Positions 1-10,145 are shown, counted from the stretch's first letter. The stretch is DNA of 36,811 nucleotides from Holophagaceae bacterium (GCA_025361955.1 JANYIU010000168.1:1-36811); one strand, 5' to 3'. A program made the numbers and translations. The notes: a model not told the origin generated them from the letters alone.

Positions 1-933
1 TTGCGCCAGCCGCTCCACCAGGATGCGGTACTTGGGCAGGAGCCCCGCGTGGTGAAGTCCTATGCCATGCCGCAGCCAGCGCTTGAGATCCGGCCCATAG
101 GGGCTGTTGAACTTGCACCCCTCCAGGGCCTTCTGAATCGCAACCTTCTCCTCCCGAGTGCAGACATTGATGCTGGTGAAGTCCTGGGCGCTGGTGGCCG
201 CGTCCAGCTGGGTGAAATGCACCACATAGACCGGCGCCTTGTTCTCCAGCACCAGCTTCTCCACCGTCAGCGCCAGGGGCGATTCTGCGTATGAAAAGGC
301 CAGGGGTACCGGCCGGTCCTGGGATTTCACCGCCACCGTGGGCAGGCCGTTGCGGCGCGTGAGTTCCTCTTCGAAGAAGCTGGTGTCGCCCAAGGTGGCG
401 GACATGAGCAGGAAGCGCGCCCGGGGCATCGTGAGCAGTGGCGCCTGCCAAGCCACACCACGCTCCCGGTCCGCGTAATAGTGGAACTCGTCCATCACCA
501 CGTCCTGGACATCGATGGCTTCGCCTTCCCGCAGCGCCAGGTTGGCGAGGATCTCCGCGGTGCAGCACAGGATGGGAGCGTCGCGGTTGACGGAGGCGTC
601 CCCGGTGGCAAGGCCTACATTTTGCGGACCGAACTCCCGGCATAGATTGAGCCACTTCTCGTTGACCAGCGCCTTGATGGGACACGTGTAGACTGAACGC
701 CGCCCCTGGGCCAGGGCGCGGAAGTGCAGCGCCGCCGCCACCAGCGACTTGCCTGAGCCGGTAGGGGTGTTCAGGATGACGTTCTTCCCCTCGAAAACCT
801 CCAGGATCGCCGCCTCCTGGGCCGGATAGAGCTTCAGCCCCTGACCTTCCGCGTAGTCCAGGAACCGTCCCAGCAGTGCATCCGAGCTGAAGTCCCCATC
901 GCGCGGAAGCAGATCGTAGAGTGTTGCGGGCAT
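1..933 (-). CDS. DEAD/DEAH-box (Ski2-like) helicase, N-terminal part, truncated by window edge
   Basis: Not in the ORF track because it runs off the edge. Minus-strand ATG at 933 opens [71 protein letters not shown]...; Walker A TPTGSGKS, motif II DEFH, motif III SAT; open to base 1. Confidence 0.88.
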   Translation of the reverse strand, partial: MPATLYDLLPRDGDFSSDALLGRFLDYAEGQGLKLYPAQEAAILEVFEGKNVILNTPTGSGKSLVAAALHFRALAQGRRSVYTCPIKALVNEKWLNLCREFGPQNVGLATGDASVNRDAPILCCTAEILANLALREGEAIDVQDVVMDEFHYYADRERGVAWQAPLLTMPRARFLLMSATLGDTSFFEEELTRRNGLPTVAVKSQDRPVPLAFSYAESPLALTVEKLVLENKAPVYVVHFTQLDAATSAQDFTSINVCTREEKVAIQKALEGCKFNSPYGPDLKRWLRHGIGLHHAGLLPKYRILVERLAQ

Positions 934-1038
934 CGAGGAACTCCAGAGGCTGCAACCATCATCCCAGGTCCGGTGCCTCTCATCGCCCGGAACCACGGAG
1001 AGCTGGGAATCGCATGGATCCCGCCCCGCCCTGACGTT

Positions 1039-1491
1039 CTAGCGCGCCCAGTCCAGGCTGTCGCGCTTAGCGGACCAGTGGGCGCCGAGGTTCAGGCCGA
1101 TGGCGAGGTCGCTGAGTTCCAGTGCCTCGTGGAATTCCCCGCGCTCACTGCGGGCCTGGACGCCTCGCTCCAGGGCGGTGGTGGCTTCCAGGGCCTCCCT
1201 GTAGCCGTGCCCCAAGCCTGCTTCCATTTCAGGAAGGTATTTAAGGAATCCCGCTACCGCGTCGATGACGCCTGCCCAGTCCTGAAGCTGGGCGCGAGCC
1301 TCTGCCAGGCGATCAAAGGCCACGGCCTTGACGGCATTGGGGAGGCTCTGCTGACCTGCCAGGGTTCGGTCGAGGTATTTCTGGGCTGCTACAGGACCGT
1401 TGAAGGCCGCTTCCCGGTGGCCGGCCAGGAGATCCGCCAGGATCTCTTTCACTGTTTTGCGAACAGGTTCATTGCGTTTGGACATGGGCAC
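1039..1491 (-). CDS. Hypothetical protein, alpha-helical/TPR-like
   Basis: 150-aa ORF with Ala/Leu-rich helical repeats (AVAFDRLAEARAQLQDWAGVIDAVAGFLKYLPEME); fits the gap and strand of neighbours. Confidence 0.6.
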   Translation of the reverse strand: MPMSKRNEPVRKTVKEILADLLAGHREAAFNGPVAAQKYLDRTLAGQQSLPNAVKAVAFDRLAEARAQLQDWAGVIDAVAGFLKYLPEMEAGLGHGYREALEATTALERGVQARSERGEFHEALELSDLAIGLNLGAHWSAKRDSLDWAR

Positions 1492-1772
1492 CCAAGCAAA
1501 ATTGTCAGTGAATTACTTGTCCCCACCTGCAAAATCCAGGGGGTATTTGGGGCGTAGTCCCACGCGAACTCCGAGGGCTTGGTCGGCTCGCGGCTTCGCG
1601 ACCTTCAACACGGCCAGAGCGAAGTCCTTCGAGTAGCCGGTCACGGGGGCTGAACCGGAAGCTCCGTTGGCATAGCTGCAGGTCACAGAGTAACTCGCGG
1701 AAACGACGTGTTAGTTGGTCAGCAGTAGGGGTCGCAGACCAGGGGGATCATGGGCTCTCGTCCGCGGGTGCC

Positions 1773-2762
1773 TCAAAAGTTGCCGGTCAGCCCCAGCCGG
1801 TCCAGCATCGCGCGGTAGGCCTCGGGCAGCGGGGCTTGGACGGCGATGCGGTGGCCATCGCCGGGGTGGTCCAGGGATAACTTCCACGCATGCAGGGCCG
1901 GATGTTCGCAGGCGAAGGAGCGCTGATCCTCATCCTTCCAGTGCAGCGCGCCGCCGTAGATCGCATCCCCCAGGATGGGGGCGCCGAGATGAGCCAAATG
2001 CACCCGGATCTGATGGGTCCGGCCTGTGAGCAGTTCGCACTCCAGCAAAGCCAGCCCCCGGTTCTTGGCCAGCACCTTGACCTTGGTCTGGGAGGGGCGA
2101 CCGTGGCCGGCGATGGTCATTTTTAGTCGATCCACCCGGTGGCGGGCGATCGGCTGATCCACCAGGAGGAAGCCCATCTCCGGCAGTTTGCGAGAGTGGC
2201 GCACCAGCGCGAGGTAACGCTTCTCGACGGTGCGGGCCTTGAACTGCGCTTGCAGGTTCGTCTGCGCCTCGGAGTCCTTGGCCATGGCCAGACATCCGGT
2301 CGTGTAGCGATCCAGGCGATGCACGAGGCCGGGCCACAAAGGCGCCACCTCTTCCTCGCTAGCGTCTTCCTCGCCATCGAGGCGCGTCAAGTTCCGGGCC
2401 TCAGCCTGCATTCGTCCCAGCAGGGCGTTCACCACGGTCCCCGAGGCATGGCCTGGCCCCGGATGCACCACCATACCCGCAGGTTTGTCGATGATCCAGA
2501 GGCGGTCGTCCTCGAACAGGGTGGGCAGGTCGATCACCTCCGGTTCCAGATAGAGACCGGGTGGGACCAGCTCCGGGAGTTCCGTCTCGATCACCGCTCC
2601 GCTGCGCAGCCGCGTGCCTGCCTTGGTCACGGCTTGGCCGTTCACGGCGACATTGCCGGAGCGGATCCAGGCTTCCCACTGAGAGCGAGGGATCTGGGGA
2701 TGGAGATCGGTGAGAAAGCGATCCAGACGAGGGGCTTCAGTTGCCATGAGGTGACGCATCAT
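1773..2762 (-). CDS. RluA/RluD-family ribosomal large subunit pseudouridine synthase
   Basis: S4-like N-terminus (SGNVAVNGQAVTKAGTRLRSGAVI), HRLDRYTTGCLAMAKD catalytic motif, GRTHQIRVHLAHLGAPILGDAIYGG. The listed ORF start (2879) overlaps lgt; ATG at 2762 overlaps the lgt stop as ATGA. Confidence 0.92.
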   Translation of the reverse strand: MMRHLMATEAPRLDRFLTDLHPQIPRSQWEAWIRSGNVAVNGQAVTKAGTRLRSGAVIETELPELVPPGLYLEPEVIDLPTLFEDDRLWIIDKPAGMVVHPGPGHASGTVVNALLGRMQAEARNLTRLDGEEDASEEEVAPLWPGLVHRLDRYTTGCLAMAKDSEAQTNLQAQFKARTVEKRYLALVRHSRKLPEMGFLLVDQPIARHRVDRLKMTIAGHGRPSQTKVKVLAKNRGLALLECELLTGRTHQIRVHLAHLGAPILGDAIYGGALHWKDEDQRSFACEHPALHAWKLSLDHPGDGHRIAVQAPLPEAYRAMLDRLGLTGNF

Positions 2763-3553
2763 ATCTCCGCCAGGGAAGTTTGCTGTTGGCGGCGGAACCA
2801 GACCCAGAGGGACGCGCCGATGAAGAGGAACAGGAGACCCGTGAGGCGGCCCGTGGAAAGCCAGGAGACCTCGAACCACAGCCCCCGCTCCAGGTCGCCG
2901 CGCCAGGATTCCGTGATCGTGCGGCCCAGGCCCTCGAGTAGAAAATAGCTGGCGGCAACCTGGCCCTTGAACTGGCGCTTGCGGCCGATGAGCAGCAGCA
3001 GCCCCAGCACGGTGAAATTGGCCAGGCTGTTGTAGATCTGCACGGGGTGGAGAGGCATATCCAGGGGCGTCCCCTGGCTGATGTCAGAGCTGGTGAAGGT
3101 CACCGCCCAGGGAACCTGGCCGTCCGTGCCGAAACAGCACCCGGCGAAGAAACAGCCCCAGCGGCCGATGGCTTGGCCCAGGGCGAGGCCTGGGGTGAGG
3201 GCATCCATGGTGAGACTCAGCGGCAGTTTCAGCTTGCGGATGCGCCAGAAGAAGGTGAGCAGGCCCAGGATGACGCCCCCGTGGATGGCTCCCCCGGCCC
3301 GGAGGGTGCCGAGGCTGAACACGCTGGCGAGGGGCTCCCCGTGCAGCAAGTCCACCCCGATCATCAAGAGCTTGGAGCCGAGGATGCCGCCCAGCAGGAC
3401 GGCGACAGAGATATCAGCCAGGGCGTCTGGCGCGAGACCGTCGCGCTTGCCGAGCTGCCGGGCCAGAACCATGCCGGCGAGGAATCCCAGGGTCAGCATG
3501 AGTCCGTACGTGCCGATGGGGAAAGCGCCGATCTGGAAGAGGATGGGGTGCAT
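2759..3553 (-). CDS. lgt: Prolipoprotein diacylglyceryl transferase
   Basis: MHPILFQIGAFPIGTYGLMLTLGF..., RAGGAIHGGVILG, GRWGCFFAGCCFGT, HPVQIYNS signatures of Lgt. Confidence 0.95.
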   Translation of the reverse strand: MHPILFQIGAFPIGTYGLMLTLGFLAGMVLARQLGKRDGLAPDALADISVAVLLGGILGSKLLMIGVDLLHGEPLASVFSLGTLRAGGAIHGGVILGLLTFFWRIRKLKLPLSLTMDALTPGLALGQAIGRWGCFFAGCCFGTDGQVPWAVTFTSSDISQGTPLDMPLHPVQIYNSLANFTVLGLLLLIGRKRQFKGQVAASYFLLEGLGRTITESWRGDLERGLWFEVSWLSTGRLTGLLFLFIGASLWVWFRRQQQTSLAEI

Positions 3554-3613
3554 AGCGTTCCTTGAAGGTGCCTGGATCCCAGCGTTGGGCTAGTCTCAGA
3601 GGAGGAGGCTCCC

Positions 3614-4615
3614 ATGTCCCAGCATGCACTCAAAGCCCAGGAACTGGCTGAACGCTTGGGAGGCGCCCTCCATGATTGTCCCCCAGATCGCCTTTTGACA
3701 GAAGTGTTACCCCTGGATGAAGCCGGGCCGACCTCGGTGAGCTTCCTTGCCAACCCCAAATACCTCCCCAAGGCGAAAGCAAGCCGGGCCGGGCTGATTC
3801 TGGCGGATCCCAAGACCGACCTGCAGGGTCAGCCGCTGCTGGTCCTGACGAATCCTTACTGGGGCTTCGCGCAAGCCACGGGACTGCTGCATCCGGAGCC
3901 TGAACCGGCGTGGAGTGATGGGCCCATTCATCCCTCAGCCAAGGTGTCTGCCGATGCGCGGCTCGCACCGGGGGTGACCCTGGGCGCCCGCACGGTGGTC
4001 GGTCCGCGCTCTGTGCTGCACCCAGGCGTTCATATCGGCGAGGACTGTCATCTCGGCGCGGATTGCGAGCTCTTCAGCGGTGTGGTGCTCTATCGGAAGA
4101 CGCGCGTGGGCAACCGGGTGCGCATCCACGCCAACACGGTGTTGGGTTCTGATGGTTACGGCTATGTCCTGGTGGAGGGCCGCCATCAGAAAGTGCCTCA
4201 GGTGGGCTGGGTGGAGGTGGGCGATGATGTGGAGATCGGCGCCTGCACCACCGTGGACCGGGGCGCCCTGGGGGCCACGCGGATCGGCGCGGGCACCAAG
4301 GTGGACAATCTGGTCCAGCTTGCCCACAACGTCCAGATTGGTCAGCACTGCCTCATCATCAGCCAGACGGGTATCTCCGGGAGCACCTCCCTGGGAGACT
4401 ATGTGACCCTTGCTGGCAAGGTGGGCGTCGTGGGTCACATCCACATCGGGAGCCACAGCATCGTGGGCGGCAATTCCGTGGTAGCCAAGAACGTGCCCGA
4501 AGGCAGCTTCGTCACCGGCTTCCTGGCCCGGCCCCACAGAGATTGGATGGAGAGCCAAGCCGCCCTGAACCGGCTGCCGAAACTGATGCGGAAGCTGGTG
4601 TTGAAGAAAGACTGA
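3614..4615 (+). CDS. lpxD: UDP-3-O-acylglucosamine N-acyltransferase
   Basis: LpxD N-domain followed by hexapeptide repeats; VLGSDGYGYV, IGACTTVDRGALGATRIGAGTKVDNLVQLAHNVQIG. Confidence 0.95.
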   Translation: MSQHALKAQELAERLGGALHDCPPDRLLTEVLPLDEAGPTSVSFLANPKYLPKAKASRAGLILADPKTDLQGQPLLVLTNPYWGFAQATGLLHPEPEPAWSDGPIHPSAKVSADARLAPGVTLGARTVVGPRSVLHPGVHIGEDCHLGADCELFSGVVLYRKTRVGNRVRIHANTVLGSDGYGYVLVEGRHQKVPQVGWVEVGDDVEIGACTTVDRGALGATRIGAGTKVDNLVQLAHNVQIGQHCLIISQTGISGSTSLGDYVTLAGKVGVVGHIHIGSHSIVGGNSVVAKNVPEGSFVTGFLARPHRDWMESQAALNRLPKLMRKLVLKKD

Positions 4616-4618
4616 CCG

Positions 4619-6028
4619 TCAGCCCAGGGCCCGCAGGGTCGGTCCCACCACCAGGGATCTCAGGCTTGGGATGGTTCCGTCGGGGCCTTGGGTGAGGGAG
4701 TAGATCCTCAGATCCACAGGCTTACCCAAGTCCTCCAGCTCCATCTTCATGCTCTCCTTTTCGCGTTCCAGTGCCTCAGGGTGTTCGGTCCAGATCCGGA
4801 TCTGGAGGCCGAAGGAACCTTGAGCCATGCCCAGGCGGGTCTCCCCCAGTTGGGAGAACTTCAAGCCCAGGAGCACCCGCTGGGTGGCATCCCCGCCCCT
4901 CCCGCGTTCCTCCGGGGGATCGGATTCCACCCAGATTTGCAGGGGGCTCGCCTGGGCCCAGGGCAGGGGGATCTCGAAGAAGGCTGTGCCCTCCTTTGCC
5001 TGCAGGGCGTGGAAGGGAGCCTCCCTTGGGGAGATCGCGGGATTCGCAAGGGTGGTGAGGGAACCCCGGATCCAGGCTTCCCACGATTCGGGGAGTTCGG
5101 CCTTGGAGCCGGGGTGAGACTGTAGGGCTGTCATCAATTTCGGCAGGATGAGGGAATCCGCGGCAAGGGCGGAGCCTGACCGGGCACCAGGATCCGTTCG
5201 GGCGCCAGGTATCGCCGTTGCAGCTTTGGCTATCGGGGGAGTCTCTTCGGCCCCTTTTTGCAGCAGCGTCCGGATCCAGGTGACCAGGGCATCCCGGTCC
5301 CCTGCTGGAATCTCTGGGTGCTGGGCGATCAGCGCCTGGAACCTAAGGACCTGCTGCTGGGCAAGGGCATCTCGACTCTCGCCCTTGGCTCCGAGGAGGG
5401 CGGCATCCAGGAGCCCGGCTTCGGCGCTCAGGCCCGGCATCGCCTTCTGCGGATCTTGCAAAAACGCCTGCAGCGAGGTCGCTAGTTCCTGGATCGTAGC
5501 CAAGCCGCCGGTCCCGAGCGTTCGGCCGAGGCTGGACAGGAGGTTCCCGGGAAGTTCTTGCAGAACCGCCTGAAGTTGCTCACCCGCAGGCAAGCTTCTA
5601 GGCCCATCCGCGAGCAGGGCAAGGAGCCGCACCAGGGGAGCCAATTCAGGGAGGGGCGGTTCCTGGGTCAGGCGTGCGGCGAGGGTCGCAGCCTCGCTCT
5701 GGATTAAGGGCAAGAGCAAGGCTGGGGGAGCGGGTGGCCGAGCTTCCTGCAACTGCAGGCGAAGCCCCGTTTCGCCGGTTACCGGTGGCAAGATCCGCAC
5801 TCGGAGCTGGGTGCCCTCGGGGTAGGGCAACTCACCTTGGGCGGTCACGGTCTGTCCCGACGGAAACTGGAGTTTGACGCCCCCCGGCGCCAAGGTCTGC
5901 AAGAGCACCTCCACATCCTGGCCGAGCAGGGCCAGCAGGGATGAGCCCTCCATGGCCGCGCCCTGCCGCACCAGGAGGGCCTGTACGGCAGTCACGAGGT
6001 TGGCGGATTGGGGGGAGAGGGGATCCAT
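4619..6028 (-). CDS. FliK-like flagellar hook-length control family protein (putative)
   Basis: 469 aa; central Ala/Leu/Pro-rich region and C-terminal LGLKFSQLGETRLGMAQGSFGLQIRIWTE...LGKPVDLRIYSL reminiscent of FliK C-domain; start overlaps the cheB stop by 1 nt (TGATG). Confidence 0.5.
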   Translation of the reverse strand: MDPLSPQSANLVTAVQALLVRQGAAMEGSSLLALLGQDVEVLLQTLAPGGVKLQFPSGQTVTAQGELPYPEGTQLRVRILPPVTGETGLRLQLQEARPPAPPALLLPLIQSEAATLAARLTQEPPLPELAPLVRLLALLADGPRSLPAGEQLQAVLQELPGNLLSSLGRTLGTGGLATIQELATSLQAFLQDPQKAMPGLSAEAGLLDAALLGAKGESRDALAQQQVLRFQALIAQHPEIPAGDRDALVTWIRTLLQKGAEETPPIAKAATAIPGARTDPGARSGSALAADSLILPKLMTALQSHPGSKAELPESWEAWIRGSLTTLANPAISPREAPFHALQAKEGTAFFEIPLPWAQASPLQIWVESDPPEERGRGGDATQRVLLGLKFSQLGETRLGMAQGSFGLQIRIWTEHPEALEREKESMKMELEDLGKPVDLRIYSLTQGPDGTIPSLRSLVVGPTLRALG

Positions 6029-7125
6029 CAGATCTGGAAGTGCTTTCGCAGGATGCCCGCCATCTCATGGATAGGTGCCACCTGGTCGACGCAACCCCGC
6101 TCGAAGGCCGCCCGGGGCATGCCGTAGACGACGCAGGTCTCCTCGGCCTCCGCCAGGGTGTGAGCCCCCTTGGCCTTGAGCAGCTCCATGCCCTTGGCCC
6201 CATCGGCGCCCATGCCGGTGAGAATCATCGCGAGCACTTGGCGGGGGCAGTTATCCGCGACGCTCTGGAACAGCACATCGACGCTGGGCCGATGGATGCT
6301 GGTCGCAGGTTCGGGGTTCAGCTCGAGGAGGATCTGGCTGCCGCGCTGCCGGTAGTACATGTGCACGCCCCCCGGGGCGATGTAGACGATGCCTGGATGG
6401 GCGGTTTCGCCATGTTCGGCCTCCTTGACCTCCACCTGGCAAATGTTGTCCAGCCGCTCTGCGAAAGGTTTCGTGAAGGAGGCTGGCATGTGCTGGACGA
6501 TGAGGCAGGGGACGGGCAAGGCTTTCGGCAGACCCGGCAGGAGATCCTGGAGGGCCTTGGGCCCCCCGGTGGAACAGCCGATGACGAGCAGCTCGGCCAT
6601 GGGACTGCCCTTCAGGAGCCCGGGTGCGTCGGCGGCGGGTCGCGCGTGCCAAGGCCGGGAAACGACCGGGACCGGCAGGCTGGGACGGACGCCGGCGGGG
6701 GGCGGCGGGGTCTTGCGGAAGCGCGGGCTCCGGGCCAGTTTCCGGACTTTTTCCTGAAGATCTTGCTGAATCTGCAGAATGGCCTGATTGGCGAAACTGC
6801 TTTCTTTCGGGATGAAATCCAGGGCACCCAAGGCCAAGGCCTCCAGGGTGGCTTGGGCTCCTTCCTGGGTGAGGCTGGAAACCATCAGTACCGGCAGGGG
6901 CATCTCCACCATGATCCGTTTCAGGCAGGCGAGGCCGTCCATGCGCGGCATCTCCACATCCAGGGTGACGATGTCCGGCTTCAGCTGGGCGATCTTCTCC
7001 AGGGCATCCTGGCCATCCCGCGCCGATCCGATCACTTCAATGTCCTCGGCGGCCACGAGCATCCGCTCGAGGGCCTTCCGCATGAAGGGACTGTCATCGA
7101 CGATCAGGACGCGGATTCGTTCCAT
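6028..7125 (-). CDS. cheB: Chemotaxis response regulator protein-glutamate methylesterase
   Basis: Receiver domain (RVLIVDDSPFMRKALERML, DIVTLDVEMPRMDGL) plus CheB catalytic domain (VIGCSTGGPKALQDLLPGLP, VQHMPASFTKPFAERLD, MILTGMGADGAKGMELLKAKGAHTLAE). Confidence 0.97.
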   Translation of the reverse strand: MERIRVLIVDDSPFMRKALERMLVAAEDIEVIGSARDGQDALEKIAQLKPDIVTLDVEMPRMDGLACLKRIMVEMPLPVLMVSSLTQEGAQATLEALALGALDFIPKESSFANQAILQIQQDLQEKVRKLARSPRFRKTPPPPAGVRPSLPVPVVSRPWHARPAADAPGLLKGSPMAELLVIGCSTGGPKALQDLLPGLPKALPVPCLIVQHMPASFTKPFAERLDNICQVEVKEAEHGETAHPGIVYIAPGGVHMYYRQRGSQILLELNPEPATSIHRPSVDVLFQSVADNCPRQVLAMILTGMGADGAKGMELLKAKGAHTLAEAEETCVVYGMPRAAFERGCVDQVAPIHEMAGILRKHFQI

Positions 7126-7131
7126 TCGGGT

Positions 7132-7989
7132 TCAATCCTGGAAAGCGAGGTTGACGAAGGAGATGGCGTGTTCCAGCTCATCGTCGATGCTGAAGGTGAT
7201 TCTTTCAATATCCAAATTCTCGGGGGGGATGCCACTGAAGACCTCGCGAAAGGCTGGCAGTTCCTCCAGGCTGAACGCCAGAGTCTCGTCGGCTGGGCTG
7301 TTGGGGAGACGGGCCCGGACCAGGAGATCGCTTAGATTGATGAGATTGGACAGAAAGGCACCGGGTGGGGGGGAATGGTGATCCCGGAGCACCTCCACCA
7401 ACACATCGGCAAAACCCCAGTTCACCGCCACCATGGCCCCCACCTCCGCATGGGTGAGGCCGAGCAGCTCCGCCTCAATTTCGTAGCCCACGCGTCCGGC
7501 CTGGATGGCGGCGACGACCGGGGCATATTCTTCGGGGAAGCAGCTGTCCAGGGCGATCTTGCCAATATCGTGCAGGAGCCCGGCCAGGAAGGCCGATTCT
7601 TCGAGAGCTCGGCGCTGCAGAAGTCGGCAGAGGCCCTTGGCGGTCATGCCAACGGCGACGGAGTGCTGCCACAGCCGCAGGGGATCCAGGTGGGAGGCTC
7701 CCTGAAAGGTCCGGATGATGGCGGTGGTGCGTCCCAGGTTGAGCATGGCGTCGAAACCCAGGCGCAAGACAGCGCTCCGGAGATCCGTCACGCGGTTGTC
7801 CCCGGCATATAGAACGGAGTTGGCCAACCGCAGCATGGTGGCGGAGAGGGGTGGATCCTTGGTCAGGATGCCCAGAATCCGGTCCACGGTGCAGCGCTCA
7901 TCCGTCACCGCTTGGCCCATGGCCACCACCGTCGTGGGGAGGCTGGGGAGGGTCTTGACCCTGAGCCGGACGCTGGCCTCGGTGATCAT
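7132..7989 (-). CDS. HDOD domain protein (first of tandem pair)
   Basis: LPSLPTTVVAMGQAVTDERCTVDRILGILTKDPPLSATMLRLANSVLY...FLAGLLHDIGKIAL; HDOD pattern. Confidence 0.88.
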   Translation of the reverse strand: MITEASVRLRVKTLPSLPTTVVAMGQAVTDERCTVDRILGILTKDPPLSATMLRLANSVLYAGDNRVTDLRSAVLRLGFDAMLNLGRTTAIIRTFQGASHLDPLRLWQHSVAVGMTAKGLCRLLQRRALEESAFLAGLLHDIGKIALDSCFPEEYAPVVAAIQAGRVGYEIEAELLGLTHAEVGAMVAVNWGFADVLVEVLRDHHSPPPGAFLSNLINLSDLLVRARLPNSPADETLAFSLEELPAFREVFSGIPPENLDIERITFSIDDELEHAISFVNLAFQD

Positions 7990-7990
7990 G

Positions 7991-8863
7991 TCAGAATTCC
8001 GTGAGAAGGGACTTGTCCATCTCGAGGACTTGCAGGACGGCTTCGCGATGGTCTTCGAGCTGTTCGGGAGTGAGATTCAGGATCTCCAGGGCTTGCTGGG
8101 TTGGCAGCGCCAGAGACTCTGGGCGGCCGATGCCAATCTTCTGATTCAGGGCCATTTGATTCCCCAAGGCCACCAGGGCGGTCAGGGAACGGCTCTCAGG
8201 TGGCGCATCCAGAGGTTCGTGATGCCAGCGCGCGGTCTGTTCGATGCTTCGCGCCAGATTCCAGGATCTCAGCAGGGCCTCGCCCACCATGGAGTGATCG
8301 AAGCCGAAGATCTCCAATTCCATGTCCAGGCAATCGCCTTGACCGTTGTAGATCGTGCGGATCATGGCTCCATACCGGTCCGGGAACTTGATGCCCATCA
8401 CGGATTTACCGATGTCGTGCATCAATCCGGCAAGGAAGATCTCCTCCGTCTGTGGGAAGCGGAGCAGCTTGCCGTAGGCCCGCCCTGCCATGGCTGTGGC
8501 CAGGGCATGTTCCCACAGCAGGCGTTCCTGGAGCCCCACGCTCCCCCGGCTATAAAGGTTCTTGGCGCTGGAGGCGATGACTACGCTCTTGATGGTGGAA
8601 AAACCCAGGGTCATGATGGCCTGGGTGACGGTCTTCACCTCGCGCATCATCGCGAACATCGCGGAATTGGCGATTTTGAGGATCTGGGACGCGAGCGCTT
8701 GGTCCGTGGAAATGACCCGTTGGAGTTCATCGGCGGTTGAATCAGGATCCGCCACGATCCGCAGCACCTGGGCCGCCACCTGGGGAAGGGGGGGCAGGTC
8801 GCCGAGATTCGTGATCAGTTCCTGAGGGGTGATGGGCATTGCCTTCGTCTCCGTTGCTTTCAA
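7991..8863 (-). CDS. HDOD domain protein (second of tandem pair)
   Basis: LGDLPPLPQVAAQVLRIVADPDSTADELQRVISTDQALASQILKIANSAMFAM...FLAGLMHDIGKSVMG; HDOD pattern. Confidence 0.9.
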   Translation of the reverse strand: MKATETKAMPITPQELITNLGDLPPLPQVAAQVLRIVADPDSTADELQRVISTDQALASQILKIANSAMFAMMREVKTVTQAIMTLGFSTIKSVVIASSAKNLYSRGSVGLQERLLWEHALATAMAGRAYGKLLRFPQTEEIFLAGLMHDIGKSVMGIKFPDRYGAMIRTIYNGQGDCLDMELEIFGFDHSMVGEALLRSWNLARSIEQTARWHHEPLDAPPESRSLTALVALGNQMALNQKIGIGRPESLALPTQQALEILNLTPEQLEDHREAVLQVLEMDKSLLTEF

Positions 8864-9717
8864 TCCCGTTTGCGGTAACCCATGGCCTTGGTGAAGTGCA
8901 TCAATTCGAAACCGATATTGAACGAGTGGATGGATTCGCTATGACCCACGAGCAGGAAACCCTTGGGCTGAAGCTGTTCGTGGAAGCCTCGCAACACCTT
9001 GATTTTTACGGCTTCATCGAAGTAGATGAGGACATTTCGGCAGAAGATGACCTCGAAGCTCCCAAGGGCCTTGTAGGCGGAGTATTCGACCAGATTGACG
9101 AGTTTCAAGGATACCAGTTGCTTCAGCTCCGGCTTCACTTCGTAGCAGTCCTGAGAAAGCAGGTTGAAGTGCTGCTTGAGTTGGGGGCCGGTCAGGTTGC
9201 GCAGCGTATAGCTGCCATAGATCCCTTCCTTGGCCTGGGCCAGCACCTTCTCGCTGATGTCCGTGGCGATGATCTCCACCAGCATTCCTTTGAGCAGGGT
9301 GTCCTTCGCTTCGGCACAGATCATGGCGAGGGTGTAGGGTTCCTCCCCGGACGAGCAGGCTGCGGACCAGATCCTCAGTTTGCTAGAGCCCTTGGCCTTA
9401 GCCAGGGCGATGGCCTCGGGCAGGACGATGCGCTGGAAGGCCTCGATCTGGGGGGGATTCCGCCAGAAACTGGTCTCATTGGTGGTGATTTCAATGAATA
9501 GTTGTTTAAGTTCTTCTTTGCCCATGGGGCCTTGAAGCAGCTCCAGATAGCCCTGGTAAGTCTTGATATTCACCCCCACCAACCTGCGCGCGAGGCGATT
9601 CTCCAGGAAATACTGCTTGGCTTCGGCAAAGTAGATGCCAGTCCGGGCGTAGATGAAATCTCTCATCGCCAGGAAATCCGGGAGGCTCATTGGTGGGTTG
9701 GTGACTTGAAGGGCCAT
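8860..9717 (-). CDS. cheR: Chemotaxis protein methyltransferase
   Basis: DFLAMRDFIYARTGIYFAEAKQYFLENRLARRL, TTNETSFWRNP, RIWSAACSSGEEPYTLAM, VIFCRNVLIYFDE, GFLLVGHSES. Start at ATG 9717 (MALQVTNPP); the longer ORF to 10152 is antisense read-through over acpS. Confidence 0.95.
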   Translation of the reverse strand: MALQVTNPPMSLPDFLAMRDFIYARTGIYFAEAKQYFLENRLARRLVGVNIKTYQGYLELLQGPMGKEELKQLFIEITTNETSFWRNPPQIEAFQRIVLPEAIALAKAKGSSKLRIWSAACSSGEEPYTLAMICAEAKDTLLKGMLVEIIATDISEKVLAQAKEGIYGSYTLRNLTGPQLKQHFNLLSQDCYEVKPELKQLVSLKLVNLVEYSAYKALGSFEVIFCRNVLIYFDEAVKIKVLRGFHEQLQPKGFLLVGHSESIHSFNIGFELMHFTKAMGYRKRD

Positions 9718-9761
9718 GCACGTCGTCCTAACATCCGGAATCGGCCGGGATCGGCAGAGCA

Positions 9762-10145
9762 TTAATCGTGGCGAGTTGGATCTCCTTCCAGGATGACTAC
9801 CGCAAAGGCCATTCCGGAATCGTGGCTGATGCTTCCATGCAGGCGTGCAATGCCTTTCCGCTGCATCTTCTCGGCGAGTAACCCCTCGGTCCATAGGCGC
9901 CCATTGCGGAAGCGGAGCTCCTTCCAGGACCAACCATCGAGGCCCACGCCAAGGGCCTTGCCGAATGCTTCTCGCAGGGCCCAGCGCCCGGCGAGCCGTT
10001 CTGGAAGCCTCTGCCGGTTGCCATTCAGCAAGTACTCGGCTTCCTCGGGGGCCAGGATCCTGTGGATTGGCTTTTCTCCGAAACGGTCCATGAGGTGGAC
10101 CCATCGGGCCGCAGGGCAGATGTCTGTTCCAAGGCCTTGGATCAA
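9762..10145 (-). CDS. acpS: Holo-[acyl-carrier-protein] synthase
   Basis: MIQGLGTDICPAARW...RILAPEEAEYL...LAGRWALREAFGKALGVGL...LHGSISHDSGMAFAVVILE; 127 aa, AcpS-like. Confidence 0.9.
   Translation of the reverse strand: MIQGLGTDICPAARWVHLMDRFGEKPIHRILAPEEAEYLLNGNRQRLPERLAGRWALREAFGKALGVGLDGWSWKELRFRNGRLWTEGLLAEKMQRKGIARLHGSISHDSGMAFAVVILEGDPTRHD

Noticed and set aside
5941-7335. 464-aa plus-strand ORF opposite cheB
   Set aside because: Antisense frame; cheB has full receiver and catalytic motifs.
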